NCBI RefSeq assembly: GCF_004358675.1
Contig: NZ_SMZO01000004.1
Span: 1 to 64,000 of the forward strand
DNA from: Meridianimarinicoccus aquatilis
Lineage (GTDB): Bacteria; Pseudomonadota; Alphaproteobacteria; Rhodobacterales; Rhodobacteraceae
Direction: 5' to 3'
Length of the DNA stretch: 64,000 nucleotides
The translations under genes and the position numbers were made by a program. The notes below the pieces were generated by a model that saw only the letters and a list, made by a program, of their open reading frames with translations, made no database searches and had not been told where the DNA came from. Shown in pieces: positions 25,509 to 33,081 of this stretch (position 1 is its first letter; each line of letters begins with the position of its first letter).

Positions 25509-26762
25509 ATGAGAAAATTGATGACGTCGGCGGCATTGTTGGCGCTGATTGCAGGACAGGTGTCGGCACAAGAGTCAGACACCCGCTCGAACTCTGAAAA
25601 AATGCAAAGCATGCAGGCCACTGGCACGACAGAGTTCACCTTTGTTGACCAAACCGGGGACTATGCCGATGGGATCAAGCGTACGCTTGAACGCATCACC
25701 TTGCCCGACGGATTCAAGATTGGGCTTTATGCTGTTGTGCCGGATGCACGACACATCGCCGTCGGCCCTCAAGGCGTCGTAACCTTTGTCGGCACCCGTA
25801 AAGACAAGGTTTGGTCGGTCACGGATCGCAACAAGGACCGCGTCGCTGATGAAGTCAAGGATTTCGCGCCTTCACTGACATTCGCGATCCCCAACGGCGT
25901 TTGCTTCAGCCCCGACGGGATGCTGTATATCGCCGAACAGAACGCGGTGACAAAGTTCCCGGCAGCAGAATTCTTCTACGAAAGCCCGGATATTGCACTC
26001 GCGCCAATCGTGCCCAAGGGGGAGCTGATCCCGGTATCCGAGGAATCGTTCAATCACACTGCACGCGTGTGCGATGTGGGCCCGGACGGAAACCTCTACA
26101 TTTCGCTTGGTCAGCCGTTCAACGTGGCGCCGCCAGAAAAGCTTGAACTCTATAACGAGGTCGGGATTGGCGGGATCATTCGGATGGACCAGAACGGTGG
26201 CAACCGCGAAGTCTATACCTACGGTGTGCGCAATTCCGTCGGTCAGGATTTCCACCCCGTCACTGGCGAATTGTGGTGGACCGATAACCAGGTTGACGGC
26301 ATGGGCGATGACATCCCCCCAGGCGAGATCAACAAACAGACCGAAATGGGCCAGCACTTTGGACACCCGTGGTTTGGTGGCGGCACCGTGCGCACCAACG
26401 AATACGCGGGACAGGAGGTCCCCGTCGACGTCGTGCACCCTGTTTCTGAAACCGTTGCCCATGCGGCGGATCTGGGCATGATGTTCTATACTGGCAAAAT
26501 GTTCCCTGAAATGTACAAGAACGCGATCTTCTCGGCTCAACACGGGTCGTGGAACCGCACCACGCCAGTTGGCGCACGCGTCATGGTCAGCTTTGAAGAT
26601 GCAGAGGGCAACGTTACGACAGAGCCTTTCGCAGAAGGCTGGATCGATGAAAACGGGGAATATCTGGGGCGCCCGGTGGACGTAGCGCAACTGCGCGATG
26701 GATCGCTGTTGGTGTCTGATGACCTTGCCGGGGCCATCTACCGGATCTGGTACGAAGGCTGA
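25509..26762 (+). CDS. PQQ-dependent sugar dehydrogenase, sorbosone dehydrogenase type
   Basis: A 417-residue exported beta-propeller protein. The signal peptide MRKLMTSAALLALIAGQVSA is likely cleaved before QES. Family blocks include FAIPNGVCFSPDGMLYIAEQ, YTYGVRNSVGQDFHPVTGEL and WWTDNQVDGMGDDIPPGEIN, matching soluble PQQ glucose/sorbosone dehydrogenases. ATG 25509 has GGAGGAG 6 bases upstream; an in-frame ATG at 25494 lies before it. The stop overlaps the next gene (TGATG), which encodes a cytochrome c, so the pair probably forms a periplasmic dehydrogenase and its electron acceptor. The natural substrate is unknown. Confidence 0.88.
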   Translation: MRKLMTSAALLALIAGQVSAQESDTRSNSEKMQSMQATGTTEFTFVDQTGDYADGIKRTLERITLPDGFKIGLYAVVPDARHIAVGPQGVVTFVGTRKDKVWSVTDRNKDRVADEVKDFAPSLTFAIPNGVCFSPDGMLYIAEQNAVTKFPAAEFFYESPDIALAPIVPKGELIPVSEESFNHTARVCDVGPDGNLYISLGQPFNVAPPEKLELYNEVGIGGIIRMDQNGGNREVYTYGVRNSVGQDFHPVTGELWWTDNQVDGMGDDIPPGEINKQTEMGQHFGHPWFGGGTVRTNEYAGQEVPVDVVHPVSETVAHAADLGMMFYTGKMFPEMYKNAIFSAQHGSWNRTTPVGARVMVSFEDAEGNVTTEPFAEGWIDENGEYLGRPVDVAQLRDGSLLVSDDLAGAIYRIWYEG

Positions 26763-27343
26763 TGCGCGTCGCAATCGCACTGGCACTCGGCGGGCTTTTG
26801 CTCGCCGGTGCTGCACCGGCGCAGGACGCGCAGAACGGCCGAAAAGTAGCCGGCATGTGCCGCACCTGTCACGGCCTTGATGGCTACGCAAAAATCCCAA
26901 TTGCGCCGCATATTGGGGGCGAACCTCAGTCCTACCTCGTGGAACAATTGACGGCTTTCAAGTCCGGAACGCGGCAGCACGAAATGATGACGGTTGTTGC
27001 GAGTGGGTTGTCCGAACAGCAAATCCTTGACGTTTCGGCGTGGTACGCCTCGCACACTGCGACAGCGGAACTCGCTGTCGGGGCCAACCCGGAAGACGCA
27101 CCACAAGACTGCGTCGCCTGTCACGGTACGGCAGGCATTTCCGAATTGGACACGGCCCCGAACCTGGCGGCAGAAACGAACATCTACATCGACACGCAAC
27201 TCAAGGCGTTTCGACTTGGCAAGCGCAAGAATGAGATCATGTCCGGTGTGGCAGCCGATCTAACAGATGCCGAAATTCGCGCATATGCAGATTGGTACGC
27301 CGCATCCAAGTTGACGATCACTGCACCTGTCGAAGCGAACTGA
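26762..27343 (+). CDS. Periplasmic di-heme cytochrome c
   Basis: A 193-residue protein with signal peptide (MRVAIALALGGLLLAGAAPAQ) and two heme-binding sites, CRTCH (33-37) and CVACH (117-121). Each heme domain ends with a related block (LSEQQILDVSAWYAS; LTDAEIRAYADWYAA), so it is an internal duplication of a cytochrome c553-like domain. ATG shares one base with the stop of the upstream dehydrogenase. Its likely role is accepting electrons from that enzyme. Heme attachment would need the Ccm system, parts of which are encoded at 44975-48063. Confidence 0.92.
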   Translation: MRVAIALALGGLLLAGAAPAQDAQNGRKVAGMCRTCHGLDGYAKIPIAPHIGGEPQSYLVEQLTAFKSGTRQHEMMTVVASGLSEQQILDVSAWYASHTATAELAVGANPEDAPQDCVACHGTAGISELDTAPNLAAETNIYIDTQLKAFRLGKRKNEIMSGVAADLTDAEIRAYADWYAASKLTITAPVEAN

Positions 27344-27370
27344 ATCAACGCCTTGCGCAAACATCCTCAA

Positions 27371-27396
27371 ACGCGGCCTACGGGCCGTGTTTTTTT
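27371..27396 (+). terminator. Intrinsic terminator after the cytochrome c gene
   Basis: ACGCGGCC (27371-27378) pairs with GGCCGTGT (27383-27390) around a UACG tetraloop of the stable UNCG kind, followed by seven T. Confidence 0.9.
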
Positions 27397-27453
27397 GTGC
27401 CTAGGCGCTCACACAGCCCATGGGATGAAGTGAAATTGGCGAAAAAGAAGTGA

Positions 27454-27530
27454 TGGTACCGCCTCCCCGGCTTGAACGGGGGACCTCTGGATCCACAATC
27501 CAGCGCTCTAACCAACTGAGCTAAGGCGGC
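27454..27530 (-). tRNA. tRNA-His (anticodon GTG)
   Basis: The minus strand folds as a full cloverleaf: acceptor GCCGCCT/AGGCGGT, D-arm GCTC/GAGC, anticodon stem CTGGA/TCCAG with loop TTGTGGA (anticodon GTG), T-arm CCCCG-TTCAAGC-CGGGG, and encoded CCA. The base before G1 is T rather than G, position 1-72 is a G-U pair and discriminator 73 is A. This departs from the general rule of G-1 and C73 in tRNA-His and matches the form known in many alphaproteobacteria. Confidence 0.97.
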
Positions 27531-27818
27531 ACGTTGCGAGGGTTTAGCTTTGCCCAAGGACGATTGCAAGACCGTCTGAACGGTAAATCACGGTTTTTGT
27601 CAGCTGTCCGGAATTAGGGTGGCTTTTCACCTGCATCTGACGAGTGGTTTCTGAACGCTGCCCGTGTCAATCAGTGAGATTACTTTAGGGTCGCATCATA
27701 ATCCTTTGCATTTTATGATATAAAAATAAAAATTCTGGATCAGCATGGCATCCAACCGATAGCCGCCCCTTGCCCGAACACCCGCAACGCGTTAGGCGAC
27801 ACGAAAAAGGAGCATGCC
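27531..27818. other. Gap between tRNA-His and DUF6324 gene, nothing assigned
   Basis: No coding region or stable hairpin stands out. The part at 27700-27735 is strongly AT-rich (TTTATGATATAAAAATAAAAATT) and is the likely promoter area for the small gene at 27819. Confidence 0.45.
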
Positions 27819-28013
27819 ATGGGCATCAACACAGAAAGCGACTTGGTCGCCAACTTGCAAATCGGGCCGACAGATCATGGCATGGTTCGCATTTTCGTCG
27901 AGGCAGAGGGCGCAGAGATTCCCATGGATTTCGACCCTCAGGAAGCGATTGAGATCGCGGAAGAGATCATGGCCGCAGCGCAACAAGCCAAGGCCCTCAA
28001 GCGCCCCAAGTGA
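27819..28013 (+). CDS. Small conserved protein, DUF6324 family
   Basis: A 64-residue acidic protein (MGINTESDLVANLQIGPTDH ... MDFDPQEAIEIAEEIMAAAQ). The FDPQEAIEIAEEI segment and the length agree with the DUF6324 family found in Rhodobacterales, of unknown function. AAGGAG lies 8 bases before ATG 27819. The last 17 bases overlap the end of mmcB on the opposite strand. Confidence 0.8.
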   Translation: MGINTESDLVANLQIGPTDHGMVRIFVEAEGAEIPMDFDPQEAIEIAEEIMAAAQQAKALKRPK

Positions 28014-28458
28014 TCCCGGCATCGCACATGCCTTGATGCCGTGCAGCAGCAACTCGCGCGAACCGCAACGTCACAGACTTGCGGCGTGCGGCGGCCAGCG
28101 GCGTGGCATCAGGCATACGCAGAATTTCGGCGCCGTAGCCGTCGGCCATGATCAAGCCGCTGTTGTCCGGCAGAAGGTCGATGGGAAAGTCAGCGTCGAC
28201 AGCCCAAAAGAACCGATCAGCCCATTCAAGATATCCCTGCCACTTGCCGTCTGCCATGAAATCGGCGCGCGATGACTTGCACTCGACCACCCAAATCTCA
28301 CCCTTCGGTCCCAGCGCCATCAGATCCACGCGCAACCGCCCCGGCAACGTCACCTCTGGAACAGACATGAAATCCAGACTTCGCAAGTGCCGTGCGACCC
28401 CGCGTGCCAGCAAGGCACCCGGGGCAAGGGGCGATTGTGAAGACATCTCAGCTGCCAT
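27997..28458 (-). CDS. mmcB: MmcB family DNA repair protein
   Basis: A 153-residue protein with a PD-(D/E)XK nuclease-like core: the Asp in RVDLMALGPKGEIWVVECKS and the E-C-K at its end (about residues 45-62) are the catalytic-type residues. In Caulobacter MmcB is an SOS-linked, DNA-damage-related protein. The length and the ending RHQGMCDAGITWGA fit the family. It converges on the DUF6324 gene with a short overlap. ATG 28458 was taken; ATG 28446 is an alternative. Confidence 0.85.
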   Translation of the reverse strand: MAAEMSSQSPLAPGALLARGVARHLRSLDFMSVPEVTLPGRLRVDLMALGPKGEIWVVECKSSRADFMADGKWQGYLEWADRFFWAVDADFPIDLLPDNSGLIMADGYGAEILRMPDATPLAAARRKSVTLRFARVAAARHQGMCDAGITWGA

Positions 28459-28518
28459 GGCTCACACATGAACAATCAGAGAACAAAAATCAATTGGCAT
28501 AAAACCCTTCCGCCCTTG

Positions 28519-28695
28519 CCGTGACCGGGGACGAGGCTTATGTGGGTTCAAGGCGGGTGCTGCCCTTCCCGTGCCTGTGGCTCAATTCCAGTGGCCTTAA
28601 GCAAAACCGAGGGGGCTGGCTCTGTCATGGCCCTGGTCATGTTACCTGGCTCCCACCTGTACATACAGGCTCTCGGGAATAGCAAGCCTCCACGG
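28519..28695 (-). ncRNA. Candidate 6S-like regulatory RNA
   Basis: This 343-base gap has no convincing gene. On the minus strand the ends of a 177-base segment pair: CCGTG+GAGGCTT at the 5' end with AAGCCTC ... CACGG at the 3' end, with a 9-base bulge on the 3' side. Inside are a perfect small hairpin CCTGT-ATGT-ACAGG and, near the 3' end, CCTTGAACCC, which resembles the 3' side of the E. coli 6S RNA bubble. A closed stem, large irregular centre and upper stem fit the 6S shape. A TTGACA (28741-28746 on the complement) and a TATGGT (28721-28726) lie upstream but are only 14 bases apart. I could not test it against a covariance model, so this is a hypothesis. Confidence 0.42.
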
Positions 28696-28756
28696 TTGCG
28701 CGCGGGCCCGCCACTTTTCCACCATAAGATGTGAACATAGTGTCAAAGACGGACAC

Positions 28757-28779
28757 AAAAAAACGGCCCTTGGGCCGCC
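28757..28779 (-). terminator. Intrinsic terminator of the small membrane protein gene
   Basis: On the minus-strand transcript CGGCCC pairs with GGGCCG around AA, followed by seven T (28763-28757). It lies about 25 bases after the stop at 28802. Confidence 0.88.
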
Positions 28780-28801
28780 TTTGTTCGCGTTAAGCTCTGG
28801 A

Positions 28802-29107
28802 TTAGCGCCGGGCGTCAACCCGAACTGGAATGGGTTCAGCAAGTGGGATTGTCACGGCATCTCTACGTCCACCGGTGTCGCCCTCGTCGCCGTGTCCCTT
28901 TGGCAATGACAGGGCGAATTGGACACCGGCAAAAACGATGCCGTTGAACACCCACAACATAAGTACCGCCAACCAACCAATGGGTGAGCTGGACACCAGA
29001 TGCCACAGATTTGCAACGTTGAAGCTCAGAAGCATCACCACGAATGCCGCCGAAATTGCGTATCCGATGATCACCTGACGAATGTAGAGTTTCACGAGAT
29101 GTGGCAT
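28802..29107 (-). CDS. Small inner-membrane protein, function unknown
   Basis: A 101-residue protein with two predicted membrane helices (about 12-32, VIIGYAISAAFVVMLLSF, and 43-65, IGWLAVLMLWVFNGIVFAGV) and a hydrophilic tail rich in Gly, Asp and Arg. AGGAG precedes ATG 29107. I do not recognise a family beyond conserved Rhodobacterales membrane proteins. It follows nusB by about 100 bases on the same strand, so it may be read from the riboflavin-nusB transcript. Confidence 0.75.
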   Translation of the reverse strand: MPHLVKLYIRQVIIGYAISAAFVVMLLSFNVANLWHLVSSSPIGWLAVLMLWVFNGIVFAGVQFALSLPKGHGDEGDTGGRRDAVTIPLAEPIPVRVDARR

Positions 29108-29208
29108 GGCCGACTCCTATGGTTCCCTCAGACATAGAGCGAACAGGGGCGTCCCGCCACCCCTTGCGATCAAAAAACATTCTGCAAACCGCATGTGACC
29201 TATCGAAG

Positions 29209-29694
29209 TCAGAATCCCTCGGGCCGCGCCTCACGCGCCATATGGTCGAGCACAGCGTTGACGAATTTCGGCTCTTTGGTCTCTGGGAAAAACGCTTCGG
29301 CCACTGACACAAATTCCGAAATCACCACCTTGGGCGGTGTGTCTTTGTCCATGAGTTCGGCCCCAGCCGCGCGAAACAGAGCCCGCAACGTTGGGTCGAT
29401 CCGGGCAATGGGCCATTTCGCAACCAGCGCCCGATCCGTCATCTGGTCAATCTTGGCCTGCCAGTTAACGGCTTCGCTGACGATACGGCGGAACATGTCC
29501 GTGTCGGCTTCGACCATATCATAGTCTTCGAATTCCTCGCCGAACCGGAAGTTCGCAAATTCCGCGGTCACACTGTCGGCCGTCTGATCAGTTGTTTCCA
29601 TCTGAAACAGCGCCTGCACCGCAAAGAACCGAGCCGCCGAGCGCATTTTTCGACGCTGGTTGCCTGACAGGTTAGATGTTGTTCCGATTGTCAT
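29209..29694 (-). CDS. nusB: Transcription antitermination protein NusB
   Basis: A 161-residue all-helical RNA-binding protein. The N-terminal RRKMRSAARFFAVQALFQME and C-terminal PPKVVISEFVSVAEAFFPET and FVNAVLDHMAREARP are the typical NusB blocks. With NusE it binds boxA of ribosomal RNA leaders. ATG 29694 overlaps the ribH stop by 4 bases; ribH-nusB coupling is common across bacteria. Confidence 0.95.
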   Translation of the reverse strand: MTIGTTSNLSGNQRRKMRSAARFFAVQALFQMETTDQTADSVTAEFANFRFGEEFEDYDMVEADTDMFRRIVSEAVNWQAKIDQMTDRALVAKWPIARIDPTLRALFRAAGAELMDKDTPPKVVISEFVSVAEAFFPETKEPKFVNAVLDHMAREARPEGF

Positions 29695-30224
29695 GCGAAG
29701 CCCGCCCCAGTGCTGCCGCCTTCTGACGGTGTGATGAAGCCCACGCCCATGGGCTGCTTGCGCATGGTCCGGCCAAGCGCGATCAAATGCAAAGCTGCAG
29801 CAGCAGCGCCACCGCCCTTGTTCTGGCCGGTTGGATCAGCCCGAACAGCCGCTTGGTCATAGGTTTCGACCGTCAGAATGCCATTCCCAATACACAGCCC
29901 CTGCAGGCCGAGCAGCGTCAAGGCGCGTGAACTATCGTTGCAAACGGTATCGTAATGGGTTGTTTCGCCACGGATCACGCAGCCAAGCGCCACGAATCCG
30001 TGATAGTCGCCGCATTGATCGGCAATGCGCACGGCGGTCGGAACTTCCAACGCGCCGGGCACTTCGATCACGTCACAGGTGCCGCCTGCTGCCTCAATTT
30101 CGGCCCGCGCGCCTTGAACCAGATTGTCGGCAATGTCTTTGTAATACGGTGCGACAACCACCAGAAGATGGGTCGGCGCATCGAAAACAGGACGCGGCAG
30201 GGAATGATGTGTTGGACCGGCCAA
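29691..30224 (-). CDS. ribH: 6,7-dimethyl-8-ribityllumazine synthase RibH
   Basis: A 177-residue lumazine synthase, condensing the butanone phosphate made by RibB with the ribityl pyrimidine. Motifs include VIEVPGALEVPTAVRIADQ, LGCVIRGETTHYDTVC (with the catalytic His) and GNGILTVET. The frame starts at TTG 30224, with GGAG about 9 bases upstream that overlaps the end of ribB. The stop overlaps nusB. Confidence 0.94.
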   Translation of the reverse strand: MAGPTHHSLPRPVFDAPTHLLVVVAPYYKDIADNLVQGARAEIEAAGGTCDVIEVPGALEVPTAVRIADQCGDYHGFVALGCVIRGETTHYDTVCNDSSRALTLLGLQGLCIGNGILTVETYDQAAVRADPTGQNKGGGAAAAALHLIALGRTMRKQPMGVGFITPSEGGSTGAGFA

Positions 30225-30230
30225 AGCGGT

Positions 30231-31340
30231 TTACTCCGTGGGGATCGGACGCGTGTCTTCTATTGAAAGGCCATAGGCGTCAAGCCCGACCACCTTTGGT
30301 TTTACGGAATTTGTCAGCAGGATCAGTTTCGACAACCCAAGCGACGACAAAATCTGTGCCCCAAGCCCGTATTGGCGCAATGTCCGCGGGGAAGCTGCGT
30401 CTTCGGTCTGCAGCTTCATCGTCGTGTCGCGCAGCAGCACAAGGACGCCGCGGCCTTCATCGGCGATCAGCTTCATTGCCTGACCAAACTCAGCCGCACG
30501 GCCTGCCCCACCAAGACCCACTACATCGAGCATCGGATCAAGCCCGTGCATCCGGACAAGCACGGGGGCGTCACCCGATATATCGCCCTTGATAAGAACG
30601 ATGTGTTCATCGCCAGCGGCCGTGTCGGTATAGATCCGCATCGTCCAGTCGCCGCCAAATTCAGATGTCACTGACCGTTCGTCGCTCACGGCAACCAGAT
30701 TGTCGTGGCGGCGGCGATAGGCAATCAGGTCACTGATGGTTCCGATCTTAAGGTTGTGGCGCTGCGCAAATGCCACCAGATCCGGCAGGCGTGCCATCGT
30801 GCCATCGTCGTTCATAACTTCGCAGATCACGCCGGCCGGGTTAAGCCCTGCCAAGCGCGACACGTCGACGGCGGCCTCGGTGTGACCGGCGCGAACCAGA
30901 ACCCCGCCATCCCGCGCGCGCAGAGGGAAAATATGCCCCGGCGTCGCGATATCCGCCGATGTCTTGGACGTGTCGATCGCCACGGCAACACTGCGGGCGC
31001 GGTCATGGGCCGAAATCCCGGTTGTCACCCCTTCACGCGCCTCAATCGACACGGTGAAGGCTGTCTCGTGACGCGATGAGTTGTCAGACGCCATCAAGGG
31101 AAGTCCAAGCGCGTCAATGCGATCACCTGTCAATGTCAGGCAGATCAACCCGCGCCCATACGTCGCCATGAAATTGATCGCCTCAGGCGTCGCCATTTGC
31201 GCCGGTATCACCAGATCGCCTTCGTTCTCGCGATCTTCGTGATCGACCAAAATGAACATACGCCCATTGCGCGCATCATCGATGATTTCTTCTACGCTGG
31301 AGATTGCGTCGGCGTAATCGGGTGTGTCTGTATCGGCCAT
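30231..31340 (-). CDS. ribB: 3,4-dihydroxy-2-butanone 4-phosphate synthase with degenerate GTP cyclohydrolase II domain
   Basis: A 369-residue RibBA-type fusion. The N-terminal domain (about 1-210) is intact: ILVDHEDRENEGDLVIPAQ carries the acidic metal-binding site and RAGHTEAAVDVSRLAGLNPA the substrate site. The C-terminal half looks like GTP cyclohydrolase II, but the three zinc-binding Cys expected after the VRxH block are missing (VRMHGLDPMLDVVGLGGAGR). It should therefore make butanone phosphate only; a separate RibA must open GTP. Such inactive second domains are known in proteobacterial RibB proteins. ATG 31340 has GGAG 6 bases upstream and overlaps nothing; the ORF could start at 31409 but would overlap the divergent panE start less sensibly. 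Confidence 0.9.
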   Translation of the reverse strand: MADTDTPDYADAISSVEEIIDDARNGRMFILVDHEDRENEGDLVIPAQMATPEAINFMATYGRGLICLTLTGDRIDALGLPLMASDNSSRHETAFTVSIEAREGVTTGISAHDRARSVAVAIDTSKTSADIATPGHIFPLRARDGGVLVRAGHTEAAVDVSRLAGLNPAGVICEVMNDDGTMARLPDLVAFAQRHNLKIGTISDLIAYRRRHDNLVAVSDERSVTSEFGGDWTMRIYTDTAAGDEHIVLIKGDISGDAPVLVRMHGLDPMLDVVGLGGAGRAAEFGQAMKLIADEGRGVLVLLRDTTMKLQTEDAASPRTLRQYGLGAQILSSLGLSKLILLTNSVKPKVVGLDAYGLSIEDTRPIPTE

Positions 31341-31444
31341 GGGGGCTCCGCTTTCGTGAAGGCCAGACATAAGGCAGGGCGCGGGCATTGACCAGACCGC
31401 TGCGCCCACGCATCGTGATCAAAACGCAGACGAAGGAAAGATAC

Positions 31445-32377
31445 ATGCGCATCGCAACCATGGCGACCGGTGGGATCGGCGGATATTTGGCGGTAAAGCT
31501 GGGTCTTGCAGGGCATGACGTCGCCTGTGTGGCACGCGGCGCGCATCTGCAAGCCATCCGGGCGGCTGGGCTCAGGTTGGACACGGCGCGCGGGCCCGAG
31601 ATGTTTACACCCGCAATTGCCACGGATGCGCCGGGCGACATCGGCCCGGTCGACGTGGTGATTTTTGGCGTTAAGGGCAACGGGCTGGAAACAGCCGCAG
31701 CAGCGTGTCGCCCGCTGATTGGACCAGACACAGTGGTTGTACCCTTTTTGAACGGTGTCGAAGCCGCAGACCGGCTGCAGGCAATTTTACCTGCGCAGAA
31801 CGTCGCCAACGGCGTGGCGTATGTCTTTACGACGATCACCGCACCGGGCGTCATCGGGCAAACTGGCAAGCCCGGCATGCAAGGGCGGTTTGTCTTTGGT
31901 GAACGAGACAATGCCCCAAGCCCGCGACTTGCAGCATTGAGAGAGGCAATCCGTCTTGCCGGCCCCGAAGCACCTGATGTTACCGACATAGACGCAGATG
32001 TTTGGACCAAATTTGTTCTGTTCAGTGCGATGTCAGGCGTTACAGCCGGGGCACGGTGCCGGATCGGCGACATTCGGGCTCATCCAGAGCTTATGGCGCT
32101 ATTTGAAAATGTGATGCGCGAAACCGAAGCGGTCGCCCGCGCGCGAAATGTGGTCCTATCCCCGGAAGTGGTGGACAAGCATCTCGCCTTTATCGCCACC
32201 GCACCGGCAGATGCGCGCGCGTCGACCTCTGTCGATCTGGAAAAGGGTGCCCCATTGGAAACTCCTTGGCTTAACGGCGCTGTCGCGCGACTTGGGGCCG
32301 AAGTTGGTGTACCGACCCCTGCGAATGCAGCGATCAGCGCGTTGCTTGCGCCGTACGTCGCCGGGCGCGCGGGCTAA
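31445..32377 (+). CDS. 2-dehydropantoate 2-reductase family protein (PanE-like)
   Basis: A 310-residue NADP-binding ketopantoate reductase-family protein. The N-terminus MRIATMATGGIGGYLAVKLG carries the GxGxxG-type loop (as TGGIGG), and the catalytic-Lys region falls near DVWTKFVLFSAMSGVTAG. A C-terminal helical domain has STSVDLEKGAPLETPWLNGA. In the family it makes pantoate for coenzyme A, but paralogues with other oxo-acid substrates are common, so I leave the symbol empty. It is the only plus-strand gene in the riboflavin block, and AAGGAAAG precedes ATG 31445. Confidence 0.85.
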   Translation: MRIATMATGGIGGYLAVKLGLAGHDVACVARGAHLQAIRAAGLRLDTARGPEMFTPAIATDAPGDIGPVDVVIFGVKGNGLETAAAACRPLIGPDTVVVPFLNGVEAADRLQAILPAQNVANGVAYVFTTITAPGVIGQTGKPGMQGRFVFGERDNAPSPRLAALREAIRLAGPEAPDVTDIDADVWTKFVLFSAMSGVTAGARCRIGDIRAHPELMALFENVMRETEAVARARNVVLSPEVVDKHLAFIATAPADARASTSVDLEKGAPLETPWLNGAVARLGAEVGVPTPANAAISALLAPYVAGRAG

Positions 32378-32382
32378 CTGCC

Positions 32383-32991
32383 CTAGTCCGCCTCGGCAAG
32401 GCGCGCAACATAACGTGCCAATGTGTCGATTTCGAGGTTCACGGCATCGCCCTGTGCTACGTCGCCCCAAGTCGTGGCTTGCTTCGTGTGCGGGATGAAG
32501 TTGATTCCGAACGTGGCGCCATTCACTTCGTTTACAGTCAGTGATGTTCCATTAAGAGCAACAGACCCCTTTGGGGCAATGAACCGCGCCAAAGCGTCCG
32601 GCGCACGCAAGCTGACCCGCGTGCTGTCACCTTCATCGTGCACGGAAATCACCTCTGCTACGCCGTCCACATGACCGGACACGATATGCCCGCCCAGTTC
32701 GTCACCTACGCGCAATGCGCGTTCCAGGTTCAGCCGCCTGCCCGGCGTCCAGCCTTGTGCCGCGATATTCGTCTTTGACACCGTCTCGGCCGAGATATCC
32801 ACGTCAAACCAGCCCTGACCATCCGGAAGCGCCCCTTTGGCGGTCACTGTCAGACAAACGCCGTCACATGCGATCGACGCTCCAAGCGCAACACCGGCCA
32901 TGTCATAGCCGGTTGCGATGCGGGCAGTGAGATCGCCCTTTTGTTCCACCGCAACGATGCGGCCAATATCAGTGATGATGCCTGTGAACAT
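32383..32991 (-). CDS. ribE: Riboflavin synthase alpha subunit RibE
   Basis: A 202-residue two-barrel riboflavin synthase: MFTGIITDIGRIVAVEQ opens the first lumazine-binding barrel, and HIVSGHVDGVAEVISVHDE opens the second (about residue 97). It dismutates two lumazine molecules to riboflavin. The stop lies 5 bases from the end of the convergent panE-like gene. ribD, usually upstream in related bacteria, is not in the window, and no FMN riboswitch is visible before it. Confidence 0.95.
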   Translation of the reverse strand: MFTGIITDIGRIVAVEQKGDLTARIATGYDMAGVALGASIACDGVCLTVTAKGALPDGQGWFDVDISAETVSKTNIAAQGWTPGRRLNLERALRVGDELGGHIVSGHVDGVAEVISVHDEGDSTRVSLRAPDALARFIAPKGSVALNGTSLTVNEVNGATFGINFIPHTKQATTWGDVAQGDAVNLEIDTLARYVARLAEAD

Positions 32992-33081
32992 GGCCTCGCG
33001 GTCCTCCGGTTTCTACGCCTTGTGCCGGAGGTAGCGTTCGCCGGGGGGCGGTGCAAGGGGATGGGCGCAGTTGCCTTGATC

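Noticed and set aside
28540-28734. 64-codon reading frame on the plus strand
   Set aside because: No ribosome-binding site or family features, and it lies over the candidate structured RNA.
28459-28801. tmRNA or SRP RNA in the gap upstream of mmcB
   Set aside because: No tag-peptide frame, no tRNA-like acceptor and no GGAA apical loop were found; a 6S-like shape fits better.
32992-33081. FMN riboswitch before ribE
   Set aside because: The conserved FMN element blocks are not present in this short GC-rich gap.
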